64,000 nt of DNA from Vreelandella lutescens (GTDB taxonomy: Bacteria > Pseudomonadota > Gammaproteobacteria > Pseudomonadales > Halomonadaceae): positions 124,001-188,000 of the forward strand of contig NZ_BMHM01000001.1 of NCBI RefSeq assembly GCF_014640815.1, written 5' to 3'. The notes under the pieces are model-generated. The model was not told the origin of the DNA and ran no database searches. It saw only the letters and a program-made list of their open reading frames with translations. Both the position numbers and the translations under genes were made by a program. Shown in pieces: positions 33,152 to 41,981 of this stretch; position 1 is the stretch's first letter, and each line of letters opens with the position of its first letter.

Positions 33152-34464
33152 TGGAATGGTACTTTGCGCTCGCCTTTTTACTCTCGCTCATCCTCATTTT
33201 TATGGCGATTGGCACGCCCATTGCCCTGGCATTTTTAGCGGCGAATGTGATTGGCGCTTGGCACTTTATGGGTGGCCAAGCGGGCATTATGCAAATGCTG
33301 AACAATGGCTTTGGTGCTCTATCAAGCTTTAATCTAGTGCCTATTCCGCTGTTTTTGCTGATGGGTGAGCTGTTTTTCCGCACCGGCCTTGGCATGAAAA
33401 TGTTCAATGCGGTGGACCAGTTATTGGGTAAAGTGCCAGGGCGTTTGTCCTATGTGACGGTGGTGGGTGGCACCGCGTTTTCGACCCTAAGCGGTTCCTC
33501 CATGGGGTCAACAGCGCTAATGGGGTCGCTGCTGGTGCCGGAAATGGAGCGCCGGGGCTATAAGAAGAAAATGGCCATCGGGCCCATTCTAGGCACCGGT
33601 GGGTTAGCGATCATTATTCCACCGTCGGCGCTGGCAGTGCTGCTAGCAACATTGGCGAAAGTGGATATTGGTGCGCTGTTGATTGCGGGTATTTTGCCGG
33701 GTTTAACCCTGGCGGTCTTTTACATCGTCACCATTTTTATTCAAACCAAACTAGACCCTGAGGCAGCACCTGCCTATGAGCTAGAGCCGGTTCCACTGAA
33801 AGCCAAGTTGAAGCTCATCGTGACCGATATTTTACCCATGCTCAGCGTCATGGTGATTATTGTCGCGCTCATGCTGATTGGTTTTGCCACGCCTTCAGAG
33901 GCGGCTGCCTTTGGGGCGTTAGGGGTTATTATTTTGGCTTTCTTCTTCCGCTGCATGACCTGGGAGGCATTTAAGCTCTCGGTGACTGGGGCGCTGAAAG
34001 TCACCCTGATGGCCTATTTAATTGTGTTTGGCTCGGCCACGTTTAGCCAGTTATTAGGATTTTCAGGTGCGTCAGGCGGTTTGATTGGCTGGGCAACGGG
34101 GTTTGATCTTTCGCCGATTCTTATGCTGTTGGCGATGTTTGCGGTGCTGCTGGTGCTGGGTACGTTTATGGAGCAGATCTCCATCATGATGCTCACCGTG
34201 CCTATCTTCTTTCCGCTGGCGCAAGCGCTTGGTTTTGACCTGATCTGGTTCGGCGTGATCGTGCTGCTGGCATTGGAAATTAGCTTCTCGACACCGCCGT
34301 TAGGCCTGCTGCTATTTGTGATGAAGGGCGTCGCGCCAGTCGGTACGACGATGCGTGAAATATATTCTGCGGCAATTCCCTACATTCTCTGCTCGATGCT
34401 ATTAGTCGCTCTGCTGATTGTGTTTCCCAGCCTCGCAACGTGGCTACCCAGCATGCTGCAATAG
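33151..34464 (+). CDS. TRAP transporter large permease (DctM family)
   Basis: A 437-residue sodium-coupled permease of the DctM family with about 12 hydrophobic segments. Conserved features are PLFLLMGELFFRTGLG, the SGSSMGSTALMG block, GGLAIIIPPSALAVLL and GTFMEQISIMMLTVPIFFP. Together with DctP and DctQ it forms a complete secondary importer, last in the LeuCD-TRAP operon. An intrinsic terminator follows within 25 nt. Confidence 0.94.
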   Translation: MEWYFALAFLLSLILIFMAIGTPIALAFLAANVIGAWHFMGGQAGIMQMLNNGFGALSSFNLVPIPLFLLMGELFFRTGLGMKMFNAVDQLLGKVPGRLSYVTVVGGTAFSTLSGSSMGSTALMGSLLVPEMERRGYKKKMAIGPILGTGGLAIIIPPSALAVLLATLAKVDIGALLIAGILPGLTLAVFYIVTIFIQTKLDPEAAPAYELEPVPLKAKLKLIVTDILPMLSVMVIIVALMLIGFATPSEAAAFGALGVIILAFFFRCMTWEAFKLSVTGALKVTLMAYLIVFGSATFSQLLGFSGASGGLIGWATGFDLSPILMLLAMFAVLLVLGTFMEQISIMMLTVPIFFPLAQALGFDLIWFGVIVLLALEISFSTPPLGLLLFVMKGVAPVGTTMREIYSAAIPYILCSMLLVALLIVFPSLATWLPSMLQ

Positions 34465-34486
34465 CGCTTTATCAGAGCATAAAAAC

Positions 34487-34510
34487 AAGAGAGGCCGAGG
34501 CCTCTCTTTT
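34487..34510. terminator. Bidirectional terminator between dctM and G3E GTPase genes
   Basis: AAGAGAGGC, loop CGAG, GCCTCTCTT with A-rich left and T-rich right flanks. It serves the TRAP operon (plus) and the convergent GTPase gene (minus). Confidence 0.85.
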
Positions 34511-34550
34511 ACTTTGCAAACACGCTGGCATGAAGGCGATGAGCCGTCGC

Positions 34551-35777
34551 TTATTCCCAAGCCGGGAAGGGGTCAGGTAGCGACTTCCAGGCTTCCTTGC
34601 CCTCTAGTAACTCGCCTTCGCTGAGCAAACAGTCGTCCAACGCTTCACGCATTCTCGCTTGGTCCAGGTTTTGGCCGATAAACACCAGCTCTTGGCGCAT
34701 ATCGCCAAACGGCTCCTGCCACTTTTCCATAATGAACTGGCGGTACTCCGGTTCTTCCGGCCAGTCGGTTTCTGGAATGGCCTTCCAGAACACCCCGGCC
34801 GGGCCGTGATGGGCAATGCCGCCTGCTTGGCTCCACTGGCCCGCATAGCGTGGGCGGGTGGCCAGCCAGAAGAAACCTTTCGAGCGCAGCAGGCCTTTAC
34901 CAAACCACTCCGCATTCAGCAGGTCGTGGAATTTCTGCGGGTGGAAAGGGCGGCGAGCATGATAGGCAAAGCTGCCAATGCCGTACTCCTCGGTTTCCGG
35001 TACGTGTTCACCGCGCATCTCTTTGAGCCAGCCGGGGGCCTGTTGGGCACGTTCAAAGTTGAATCTGCCGGTATCCAGCACTTTATCTAGCGGAACGCCG
35101 CCCTGAGAAATCGGTACCAGCTCTGCGTCCGGGTTGAGCGAGCGCAGAATCGCTTTCAGTGACTCAAGTTCGCTATCGCTGATCAGGTCGGTCTTGCTGA
35201 TCAGTAGCACATCGCAAAATTCGATCTGATCCACCAGCAGGTCAGCGACATTGCGCTCGTCATCTTCACCTAAGCTCTCTCCTGCTTCGGCAAGGCTTTG
35301 CGCCTCTTGGTACTGGGCCAAGAAGTTCGCACCATCGACCACCGTAACCAGGGTGTCTAGCCGGGCAACGTGGGAAAGGCTCTGTCCGCTCTCATCTTCA
35401 AAGGTGAACGTTTCGGCAACAGGCAGCGGTTCAGAAATACCGGTCGACTCGATCACCAGGTAATCAAACTTGCCTTCACGGGCTAGCTGGCTGACCTCGA
35501 CCAACAGATCTTCACGCAGGGTGCAGCAGATGCAGCCATTGCTCATTTCTACCAAGCGCTCCTCAGAGCGGTTCAATGCCACGTCACTGTCCAGCGTTGG
35601 TTCGCCGGGGCCGCCACGCACCAGCGCACCGTCAATATTCACCTCGCTCATGTCGTTCACAATTACCGCCACTCGGCGGCCTTCACGGTTCGCCAGAATA
35701 TGATTGAGCACGGTGGTTTTACCGGCACCTAAAAAGCCGGAAAGCACGGTCACGGGTAAGGGGGAGAACGCGGACAT
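34551..35777 (-). CDS. G3E-family GTPase metallochaperone (COG0523/CobW-like)
   Basis: A 408-residue P-loop GTPase with Walker [10 protein letters not shown] (14-22), the COG0523 metal site GCICC (Cys82, Cys84, Cys85), ESTGISEP, the base-specificity motif SKTD and a C-terminal CobW_C domain (from about residue 285). Zur-regulated members (ZigA, ZagA, YeiR type) deliver zinc to key enzymes when zinc is scarce. ATG 35777 starts right at the conserved domain and has GAGGTG upstream; the frame to 35849 would run through the operator. A near-perfect Zur box lies 32-49 nt upstream, so a zinc-starvation role is strongly favoured over cobalamin. Confidence 0.9.
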   Translation of the reverse strand: MSAFSPLPVTVLSGFLGAGKTTVLNHILANREGRRVAVIVNDMSEVNIDGALVRGGPGEPTLDSDVALNRSEERLVEMSNGCICCTLREDLLVEVSQLAREGKFDYLVIESTGISEPLPVAETFTFEDESGQSLSHVARLDTLVTVVDGANFLAQYQEAQSLAEAGESLGEDDERNVADLLVDQIEFCDVLLISKTDLISDSELESLKAILRSLNPDAELVPISQGGVPLDKVLDTGRFNFERAQQAPGWLKEMRGEHVPETEEYGIGSFAYHARRPFHPQKFHDLLNAEWFGKGLLRSKGFFWLATRPRYAGQWSQAGGIAHHGPAGVFWKAIPETDWPEEPEYRQFIMEKWQEPFGDMRQELVFIGQNLDQARMREALDDCLLSEGELLEGKEAWKSLPDPFPAWE

Positions 35778-35808
35778 AGTGACGAGCACCTCTAAACAGT
35801 TAATGTTA

Positions 35809-35826
35809 TGTGATAATATAACAATT
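35809..35826 (-). promoter_or_regulatory. Predicted Zur box upstream of the G3E GTPase
   Basis: TGTGATAATATAACAATT (plus-strand reading) matches the Zur consensus TGTTATAATATAACATTT at 16 of 18 positions and is nearly identical to the core of the known E. coli znu operator as I remember it. It lies 32 nt before the start codon of the GTPase. The nearest gene rightward is on the same (minus) strand, so this box serves the GTPase. Confidence 0.8.
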
Positions 35827-35882
35827 AGGAGGCGTTGAAAATATGTCACGTCGCAAGGCAGCGAGTGCTCAGGTGCTTGCTG

Positions 35883-36158
35883 TTAACGTTTGTACTGTGT
35901 TGGGCAGTAGCCGCGCAGCACGTCAGGGGAGCGAAGTGCGGTATGTTTTGTTGAACGCCCTGTCACGCGCTGCCGCCATAGACGAAACGAGGCGGGCTTA
36001 AGCTGGTGGCGCATGACGTCGATCACATCAGGCTCGCCAAGGCCGAAGAGTCGTTCGATGGCTTCAAACGGCGTGCGGTCTTCCCAAGCCATTTCAATCA
36101 CCCGCGACTGTTCATCGTCAGGCAAGCAGCGAAAGCGTTTTACAGCAGCTTTTGGCAT
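35883..36158 (-). CDS. TIGR03643/DUF2805 family small protein
   Basis: A 91-residue protein with the conserved pattern of the TIGR03643 (DUF2805) family: VIEMAWEDRTPFEAIERLFGL, followed by EPDVIDVMRHQLKPASFRLWRQRV and GRSTKH. The N-terminal half looks like a small helix-turn-helix, but no function is established. GGAAG sits 5 nt before ATG 36158. It stands alone between the GTPase promoter and a methyltransferase gene. Confidence 0.8.
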   Translation of the reverse strand: MPKAAVKRFRCLPDDEQSRVIEMAWEDRTPFEAIERLFGLGEPDVIDVMRHQLKPASFRLWRQRVTGRSTKHTALRSPDVLRGYCPTQYKR

Positions 36159-36270
36159 CAGGGCTTCCTTCTTAAAGGTACACAGGTAATGGATTGGGCC
36201 ATTAGGTTTAAATTGTACCAGTGTTAGACAGGAGAAAGTATGCGTACTGACTGTGGGAAAGTAGGTGACT

Positions 36271-36885
36271 TTATTTACCGGCTAGAAGTGCGCGAAAAAG
36301 CCCATTCATCAGTACAGGCTCGTCGTGACGGATGCGAAAGCCCGCCTGTTGAAGCAAGGGCGTTGCTTGCCGAGTGATGTCTGTTGCGATAAACGAGGTC
36401 ATGACATTGGCCGCTCGTCGCATAGCGCCAGCCGGTTGATAATCGGGCTGAAATTTATCCATCACGCACAGCTGGCCGTTAGGTTTGAGCACACGATAGG
36501 CTTCTGCGAGCCCCTGCTCAGGGTCGGGCATTACGGCCAAAATAAGGTGCATGATAACGACATCAAAGTGTTCATCGGCGTACGTTAGCGCGCTTGCATC
36601 CATGACCTGGCAATGGACGTCGCGCTGGTAGCGTTCGGCACGGGCGTTAGCACGCTTCACCATGGCCGGGGTCAGGTCGGTTAGGTGAATTTCCAGCTCA
36701 CGAGGAAGAAAGGGGAGGTCAAGACCTGTCCCAGCGCCTACTAGCAGCACGCGCATGCCGGGTTCCCAGTCGACGTGTCCAAGCGCAATACGGCGCGGTC
36801 TGCGCAGCGCACGTGACACCACAACATCATAGAGAGGGGCATAAGCACTATAACGAAAGCGATTCCAGGCGGTAGTGTTTAGCAT
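36271..36885 (-). CDS. Class I SAM-dependent methyltransferase
   Basis: A 204-residue Rossmann-fold methyltransferase: motif I VLLVGAGTGLDLPFLP, an acidic residue after strand 2 (LTDLTPAMVKRA), HCQVMDASALTY and the motif with FDVVIMHLILAVMPDPEQGL. It resembles UbiE/phospholipid N-methyltransferase-like enzymes (first block RYSAYAPLYDVV), but the substrate is unknown. A GAGGG ribosome site precedes ATG 36885. Three 16-bp repeats lie 48-95 nt upstream of the start and may control it. Confidence 0.82.
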   Translation of the reverse strand: MLNTTAWNRFRYSAYAPLYDVVVSRALRRPRRIALGHVDWEPGMRVLLVGAGTGLDLPFLPRELEIHLTDLTPAMVKRANARAERYQRDVHCQVMDASALTYADEHFDVVIMHLILAVMPDPEQGLAEAYRVLKPNGQLCVMDKFQPDYQPAGAMRRAANVMTSFIATDITRQATPLLQQAGFRIRHDEPVLMNGLFRALLAGK

Positions 36886-36932
36886 AAGCCCTCACAGGGG
36901 GAAGTCGAGCGGCGGCGCAGTCATGGCGTCGT

Positions 36933-36980
36933 GGTTAGTACCTGTCGTGGTGACTACCTTTCATGGTTAGTACCTATAGC
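36933..36980. repeat. Three 16-bp tandem repeats upstream of the methyltransferase gene
   Basis: Units start at 36933, 36949 and 36965, each beginning GGT(T/G)A(G/C)TACCT with a variable 3' part. The GGT-N4-ACC core is itself palindromic. The exact 16-bp spacing in a promoter region suggests iterated regulator-binding sites. Confidence 0.65.
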
Positions 36981-37087
36981 ATGAAGCGCTCAGAAGCTCC
37001 AAGGTAGGAAGGGAAAACACCAGCCAAGCGAGCTGGGTAATAAAAGAGAGATATTCGGAAAATTCGCCAGCGGACTAGCTAATCGAT

Positions 37088-37450
37088 CTACTCTTCGGGA
37101 GATGCGTCTTGCTGAAAACGAAGAGCCAAACGCTCAATAAGTTCTAGCATGAGTTGTCGGTCATGTTGCTTTAAAGGGGCTAATATAGATTTAATTCGGT
37201 GAGTCTGGTCATCTACATGAACACTTGCCTGGCCTAATAGCTCCGCAGCTTCGCAATTGAATATCTCGGCTAATTCTAATAAGCGTACGATGTTGGGGAT
37301 GACCCGCCCCCGCTCGATTCGAGAAACGGCTTCATTGCCAACCCCGAGGCGCTCAGCGACTTCCTCTTGGGTTAACTGGCTGCGTATTCGCTGTTTGGCG
37401 ATGGCTCTGCCGATGTTGCTAGCTAGCCGTTTCTGTTCAATTTTATTCAC
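37088..37450 (-). CDS. XRE-family helix-turn-helix regulator
   Basis: A 120-residue putative DNA-binding protein. The Cro/CI-type HTH is at about residues 12-66 (AKQRIRSQLTQEEVAERLGV, then NEAVSRIERGRVIPNIVRLLELAEIF), followed by a short helical tail. The reading frame is open to 37573, but GTG 37450 is preceded by a perfect GGAGG at 5 nt, while the upstream ATGs (37498, 37462) have no comparable site. No adjacent toxin, phage or restriction gene is visible, so its target is unknown. Confidence 0.78.
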   Translation of the reverse strand: MNKIEQKRLASNIGRAIAKQRIRSQLTQEEVAERLGVGNEAVSRIERGRVIPNIVRLLELAEIFNCEAAELLGQASVHVDDQTHRIKSILAPLKQHDRQLMLELIERLALRFQQDASPEE

Positions 37451-37980
37451 ACTATCCTCCATATAGCCCTGAATGGTTGGGGAACGGCCTATTGACATGA
37501 AGGACTGTTTAGGTTGAATATCATCCTGATAGGTTGATAATGAGCGGCATGAACTGTTTTTTTGACGTCGCATGCGGCAATGAAATAATTAACGCAGTTA
37601 AATCTATTTAAATTGGTCATTTAAAATAAGTTGAATGATTATTCATTAGGGTTTAATAGAAGTTTAGTTGGGTGGTTAAGTGAGCAAGCGTGTGGAGTGT
37701 TAATGCTCGGTTTAACGAATGTTTGATTGATAAAGCGTTTATTTAAACTGTTAAGTGCATAGCATAAGTGTTACGTGCTTAATCACGTCGAGCGATGCCA
37801 TCTTAAACCAGCCAATACGTGGTGATTATAGACAGCCACTTACCATTGTTAGTGGCAACAAGGGCGGGCGATGCTTTTAACGGAGTTTTGCTCAGTCGCA
37901 ACAGAGACTATCACTGTATGGCTCAAGGATGATCACACAGCGGTCAATTCGGCTTTGATCAAGGCGTTTGGCTTGCCAAC
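37451..37980. other. 530-bp AT-rich intergenic region
   Basis: Stretch between the divergent XRE regulator and the GGDEF-EAL gene. It is clearly more AT-rich than the surroundings (37570-37760 especially), as expected for promoters or an H-NS-like bound region. I see no RNA gene, repeat family or convincing protein. A small frame at 37871-38104 is discounted. Confidence 0.5.
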
Positions 37981-40821
37981 GTGGCTTACCTTTCAAACCC
38001 GAAGGCGCTTAATATCATGTCTCCCACGACGGCACCAGAAATTTTCCAGCAGCTTGCCGATGGATTGTCCCGCGTCAATAAAGGCGGATTCTTCCATCAC
38101 TTAGCACAAATATTAGCTAACTTGTTGAATGTTGATCATACCTTGGTGGCCAGCATTGATCGCACTGGTACGGCGACACCCTTAGCGATGTGGTCGCAAG
38201 GTGAGTTTGTGGATGCCGATCCTTATGCCTTACAAGAAACGCCCTGCGAGCAAGTAAAGGAGCACGCCTGTTTCTACATCGCGTCTCAGGCACAAGCCTG
38301 TTTTCCCAACGATGCACGGCTATCCTCATTATCCGTCGAGAGCTATTTGGGAGTGCCCATGACGGATGCGGCAGGGCGCTGCCAAGGCATTATTGTCCTG
38401 ATGCATTCTCGCCCTTTAGCCTTGCCTCAATATGCCAATGAAGTGATGAGAATTATTGCGTCTCTGGCAGGTATTGAGCTTTCCCGTCAGTTAGTCGGTA
38501 GGCAGGCTGATCAACGCATGGCCAGCAAGCAGCGGGAGCTTCGGCTGTTAAGTAGAGGGAATGATGCCCGCTTCCATGCCCGCGATGAGGCATCGTTACT
38601 TCAATCAGCCTGCCGGGTAGCCGTTGAAGTAGGCGGCTATACGGCGGCTTGGGTGCATCAGGTGTTACCAGGAGCGGGGGCCAATCCAGACGGCGCACTT
38701 CACGCCTGTGCCGACATAGAGGGGGATGTTTTAGGATGGTTAAGCCCAAAACAACTGCTCATTGCAGGCTATAGTCGCGATATCATCTGCCAAGCGCTAA
38801 CGCGTCAAGCTCCTGTGGTATTGATACCGCAAAGCACTCCTGCCGCCTCAGGCCTGGATACCACCCTGCTGGCATTAGAGGTCTGTGCCTTAATTGCGCT
38901 GCCGTTGATTTACCGAGGCCAATCGCTGGGTGTGATAACGCTTTATCAGAGTGATGATGCGCCCATTACCTCTGCTGAGGTGCGCCTTTTAAGCGAGCTT
39001 GCCGATGATATTGCGTTTGGCATTGATAGCCTGCGCCACCGTAAAGCAGAGCAGCGTATTCAACACGCGGTGGCTCAAGTAGCGACCGCGGTGTCTGCCC
39101 AGCACGGCCACGCTTTTTTGACCCAGCTCACCGACCATATGGCCAATGCGCTGGCCGCGGAAGTAGGGTTTATCGCCACGCTAGACGAGCAGAATCCCAA
39201 TGTTGCCAACGTCCTGGCGCTGTACGTTAACGGTGTACGCCAGACCGCGTTTAGTTACCATCTTGAGGGTGTGCCTTGTCAGGACGTATTAACTCAGCGT
39301 GAGTGCATAGTGCATGAAGGTGCGGGCATTCGATTGCCGATAGAGTCTAACGGAGCACTGGAGTGGGTAAATGCCTATGTGGGGCGTCGGCTGGATGACG
39401 CAAAGGGCCAGCCTATTGGCATTATTGGCGTGATGTTTAAGGCACCGCTGTTTGATACCCAAATCGTTACGACGGTACTGCAAATATTCGCCGCGAGGGC
39501 GGCATCAGAGCTTGGTCGACAGCGGGATGAAGCGCGTATCCGCCAGCTCGCGTTTCGTGATGCGGGCACGCAGCTACCTAACCGCACAGATTTTATGCAG
39601 TACCTTGACGAGTGCGTGAGCGATGGTAGCAACGTGCCTTTCGCGCTACTGTTGCTCGATCTTAATCACTTTAAAGAGATTAATGACACGGCGGGCCATG
39701 ATATTGGCGATTTAGTGCTTAAAGAGGTAGCGCAGCGCTTTCGCCGTGTCTTACCTCAAGAAGATTACTTAGCCCGGTTGGGTGGGGACGAGTTTGTAGT
39801 GATCTGCCGAGGCACTGGCGACGAGATAGGTGCCATGCAAACCGCTGACACGCTATGTGTTAGCCTGAATAAGCCAATTGTTATAGAGCAGCACTCATCC
39901 GAGCTTTCTGTCAGCGTCGGTATTTCTCTTTACCCTGCCCATGGGCAAACGGCGCAGTCGCTATTAAAGCATGCCGATATTGCCATGTACCAAGCAAAGC
40001 GCCAGAAGCTGACCACCCGAACGTTTGAGCACTGGATGGGGCAAGCCGTCGCCCAGCAGCTACATATTGCTAAACGCTTGGCGATCGCGATTGCCGATAC
40101 CTCGCTCTACTTACATTTTCAGCCCCAAGTGGATATGCGCAGCGGCCAATTGATTGGCGCTGAAGCGCTGTGTCGTTGGTGTGATGAAGAGTTAGGGGAG
40201 GTTCCTCCTGGGCAATTTATTGCCATTGCCGAAGAGCGCGGCATGATCTCAGCGTTAGGCAACTGTGTGATTGATCAAGCCTGCCGACAGTTAGCCGATT
40301 GGCAGCGACAAGGACTTCAGCTCAATGGCCAGTTGGCGATTAATATTGCGGCTGATCAGTTCGAGGATGACGATTTAATTGCCACGCTCTTGGCAAGTTG
40401 CCATGAACATGCCGTATCCCCTAACGCCTTGAGCCTCGAAATTACGGAGAGCGGTATCATGACGCATCCCGATGATGCCATTGCTATCACTGAGGTGCTA
40501 AAAAGCCATGGCATGGGCCTGTCGATTGACGATTTTGGCACCGGTTATTCGTCTCTAGCGTATTTAAAGCGCTTTTCGGCGGACAAAATTAAGATCGATA
40601 TCTCCTTTGTGCGCGATATGCTTACCAGCGATAACGACCGAGTGATTGTGGCTACCATTATTGCCATGGCGAATACACTAGGGCTGCAAACCATTGCCGA
40701 AGGCATCGAGTGCAAGGCGCAAAGTGATGCCTTATTAATGATGGGATGTACCCAGGCGCAAGGGTATTACTATGACCGCCCGCTGGCTGCGGAAAAGTTC
40801 GCTCAGCGGTGGTTAGCGTAG
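37981..40821 (+). CDS. GAF-GAF-GAF-GGDEF-EAL cyclic-di-GMP signalling protein
   Basis: A 946-residue cytoplasmic protein without membrane segments. Three GAF-type sensor regions (about 15-175, 185-350, 360-520) precede a diguanylate cyclase domain with intact RLGGDEF and a phosphodiesterase domain with EALCRW, SLEITESG, DDFGTGYSSLAYLKR and KIKID catalytic blocks plus AEGIE near the end. The inhibitory RxxD site before GGDEF reads PQED, so product inhibition is probably absent. Both activities look possible; EAL residues are complete. The start is uncertain: GTG 37981 or ATG 38017, neither with a good ribosome site. It ends 9 nt into the convergent AraC gene. Confidence 0.92.
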   Translation: MAYLSNPKALNIMSPTTAPEIFQQLADGLSRVNKGGFFHHLAQILANLLNVDHTLVASIDRTGTATPLAMWSQGEFVDADPYALQETPCEQVKEHACFYIASQAQACFPNDARLSSLSVESYLGVPMTDAAGRCQGIIVLMHSRPLALPQYANEVMRIIASLAGIELSRQLVGRQADQRMASKQRELRLLSRGNDARFHARDEASLLQSACRVAVEVGGYTAAWVHQVLPGAGANPDGALHACADIEGDVLGWLSPKQLLIAGYSRDIICQALTRQAPVVLIPQSTPAASGLDTTLLALEVCALIALPLIYRGQSLGVITLYQSDDAPITSAEVRLLSELADDIAFGIDSLRHRKAEQRIQHAVAQVATAVSAQHGHAFLTQLTDHMANALAAEVGFIATLDEQNPNVANVLALYVNGVRQTAFSYHLEGVPCQDVLTQRECIVHEGAGIRLPIESNGALEWVNAYVGRRLDDAKGQPIGIIGVMFKAPLFDTQIVTTVLQIFAARAASELGRQRDEARIRQLAFRDAGTQLPNRTDFMQYLDECVSDGSNVPFALLLLDLNHFKEINDTAGHDIGDLVLKEVAQRFRRVLPQEDYLARLGGDEFVVICRGTGDEIGAMQTADTLCVSLNKPIVIEQHSSELSVSVGISLYPAHGQTAQSLLKHADIAMYQAKRQKLTTRTFEHWMGQAVAQQLHIAKRLAIAIADTSLYLHFQPQVDMRSGQLIGAEALCRWCDEELGEVPPGQFIAIAEERGMISALGNCVIDQACRQLADWQRQGLQLNGQLAINIAADQFEDDDLIATLLASCHEHAVSPNALSLEITESGIMTHPDDAIAITEVLKSHGMGLSIDDFGTGYSSLAYLKRFSADKIKIDISFVRDMLTSDNDRVIVATIIAMANTLGLQTIAEGIECKAQSDALLMMGCTQAQGYYYDRPLAAEKFAQRWLA

Positions 40822-41769
40822 CGCTCCAGGGGGTTGATATAACGTTTGTGAAGGACACTCACCAAACTGCTGTTTATAGTCGTGGGCGAACTGCCCTAAA
40901 TGCCAAAACCCCCAGTAGGTCGCAATCTCGGTCACTGTTTGTGGCGGTTCGGCAGCGCGCAGGGCGCGCCGCACTCGGTTAAGACGCGTCAGCCTTAAAA
41001 ACTGCAGTGGGCTAATGCCTAAAATCGTCGTAAAGCTATATTGCAGCGTGCGTCGGCTAACGTGCGTTAGCTCGCATAACGCCTCCATGGTAATAGGGGC
41101 GTCTAAATCCTCGTCGATATGCCGCTTGACCCGATCAACCACGGCTTTGCGGTGAGCGTAGCTAGGAGGTAGCTCGCCGCTAGGCTGTTGGGCATCCAAT
41201 AGCTCTAGCAGGCCGGTTAACAGAATATCCTGATGCAGCTTCTCGGCAATCGCACCCTGCTGTTGGCCTAACATCCGCTCCAATAGAAACAGTAAGGCGC
41301 GCAGCGTAGCAGGGGTAGCATGTCGGCGGGGCGCGGTCATCCACTGCTCATCCAGTGTGATGCCTTGGCGTTCGGCAGCGGCATGTAATGCCGGTAGACG
41401 TATCACTAGCCCGTAAATATCGAAGGCCTCCGGAGTCACCAATTCAAAATCGCGCCCGCCGGGCCGGCACATCACTTCCTGGGCTTCTAGCGGCTGACCG
41501 TTGATGCGCGACCCCTGTGGGTGGGTAGGAATGCCCAGCCATAAAGAATCTTCCCACACCCGGCAATCCTGGCGCAGCGCTTGGCCGGTGTGCTCTTTGA
41601 AGACCTGAATCGCAGGCAGCGCAATTTCATCCAGCCGCCCATAAAAACGCCCTGGGGTCAGCTGGTCATACTGCTGCTGCCAACGGGTGAGGTTTTGCGC
41701 ATGCTCATCAGCATCGAACGCTTCCTGAATGCACTTTTTTGGTGCGGTTTCTAAGGGCGTCAAGGTCAT
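40813..41769 (-). CDS. AraC-family regulator, EutR-like
   Basis: A 318-residue regulator with a sensor domain (about 1-200) and a C-terminal double HTH of AraC type (MEALCELTHVSRRTLQYSFT and the second half around VTEIATYWGFWHLGQFAHDYKQQFG). The sequence pattern SRRTLQYSF...GISPLQFLRL...GFWHLGQFA is that of EutR, the ethanolamine/cobalamin-responsive activator. It is divergent from eutB across a 212-nt gap. ATG 41769 has GGAG 6 nt upstream. Role: activation of the adjoining eutBC-permease genes, inferred from context. Confidence 0.83.
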   Translation of the reverse strand: MTLTPLETAPKKCIQEAFDADEHAQNLTRWQQQYDQLTPGRFYGRLDEIALPAIQVFKEHTGQALRQDCRVWEDSLWLGIPTHPQGSRINGQPLEAQEVMCRPGGRDFELVTPEAFDIYGLVIRLPALHAAAERQGITLDEQWMTAPRRHATPATLRALLFLLERMLGQQQGAIAEKLHQDILLTGLLELLDAQQPSGELPPSYAHRKAVVDRVKRHIDEDLDAPITMEALCELTHVSRRTLQYSFTTILGISPLQFLRLTRLNRVRRALRAAEPPQTVTEIATYWGFWHLGQFAHDYKQQFGECPSQTLYQPPGALR

Positions 41770-41981
41770 CACCAGCTCCTGGCGGCGTGAATGAAAGGCG
41801 TCCGCGCCTTGTTGTCGTTATTAACCCACTGTTTATGATTGGTTTTTATGGCCTTGGTGTGTTTTGCCAAAACTCGATACTCCCCGTTAAGTGATAGCGC
41901 TATTGTGAGAACAAGCAAGTTTTGTTCCTCAACGCGCATACCGCGCCTTGAGTATTGAACAGGTAAGAGAAGGGAAGGCCC

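Noticed and set aside
37871..38104. Small plus-strand frame before the GGDEF-EAL gene
   Set aside because: Half of it overlaps the signalling gene in another frame, with no conserved pattern; considered as a frameshifted N-terminus but the sequence does not resemble GAF.
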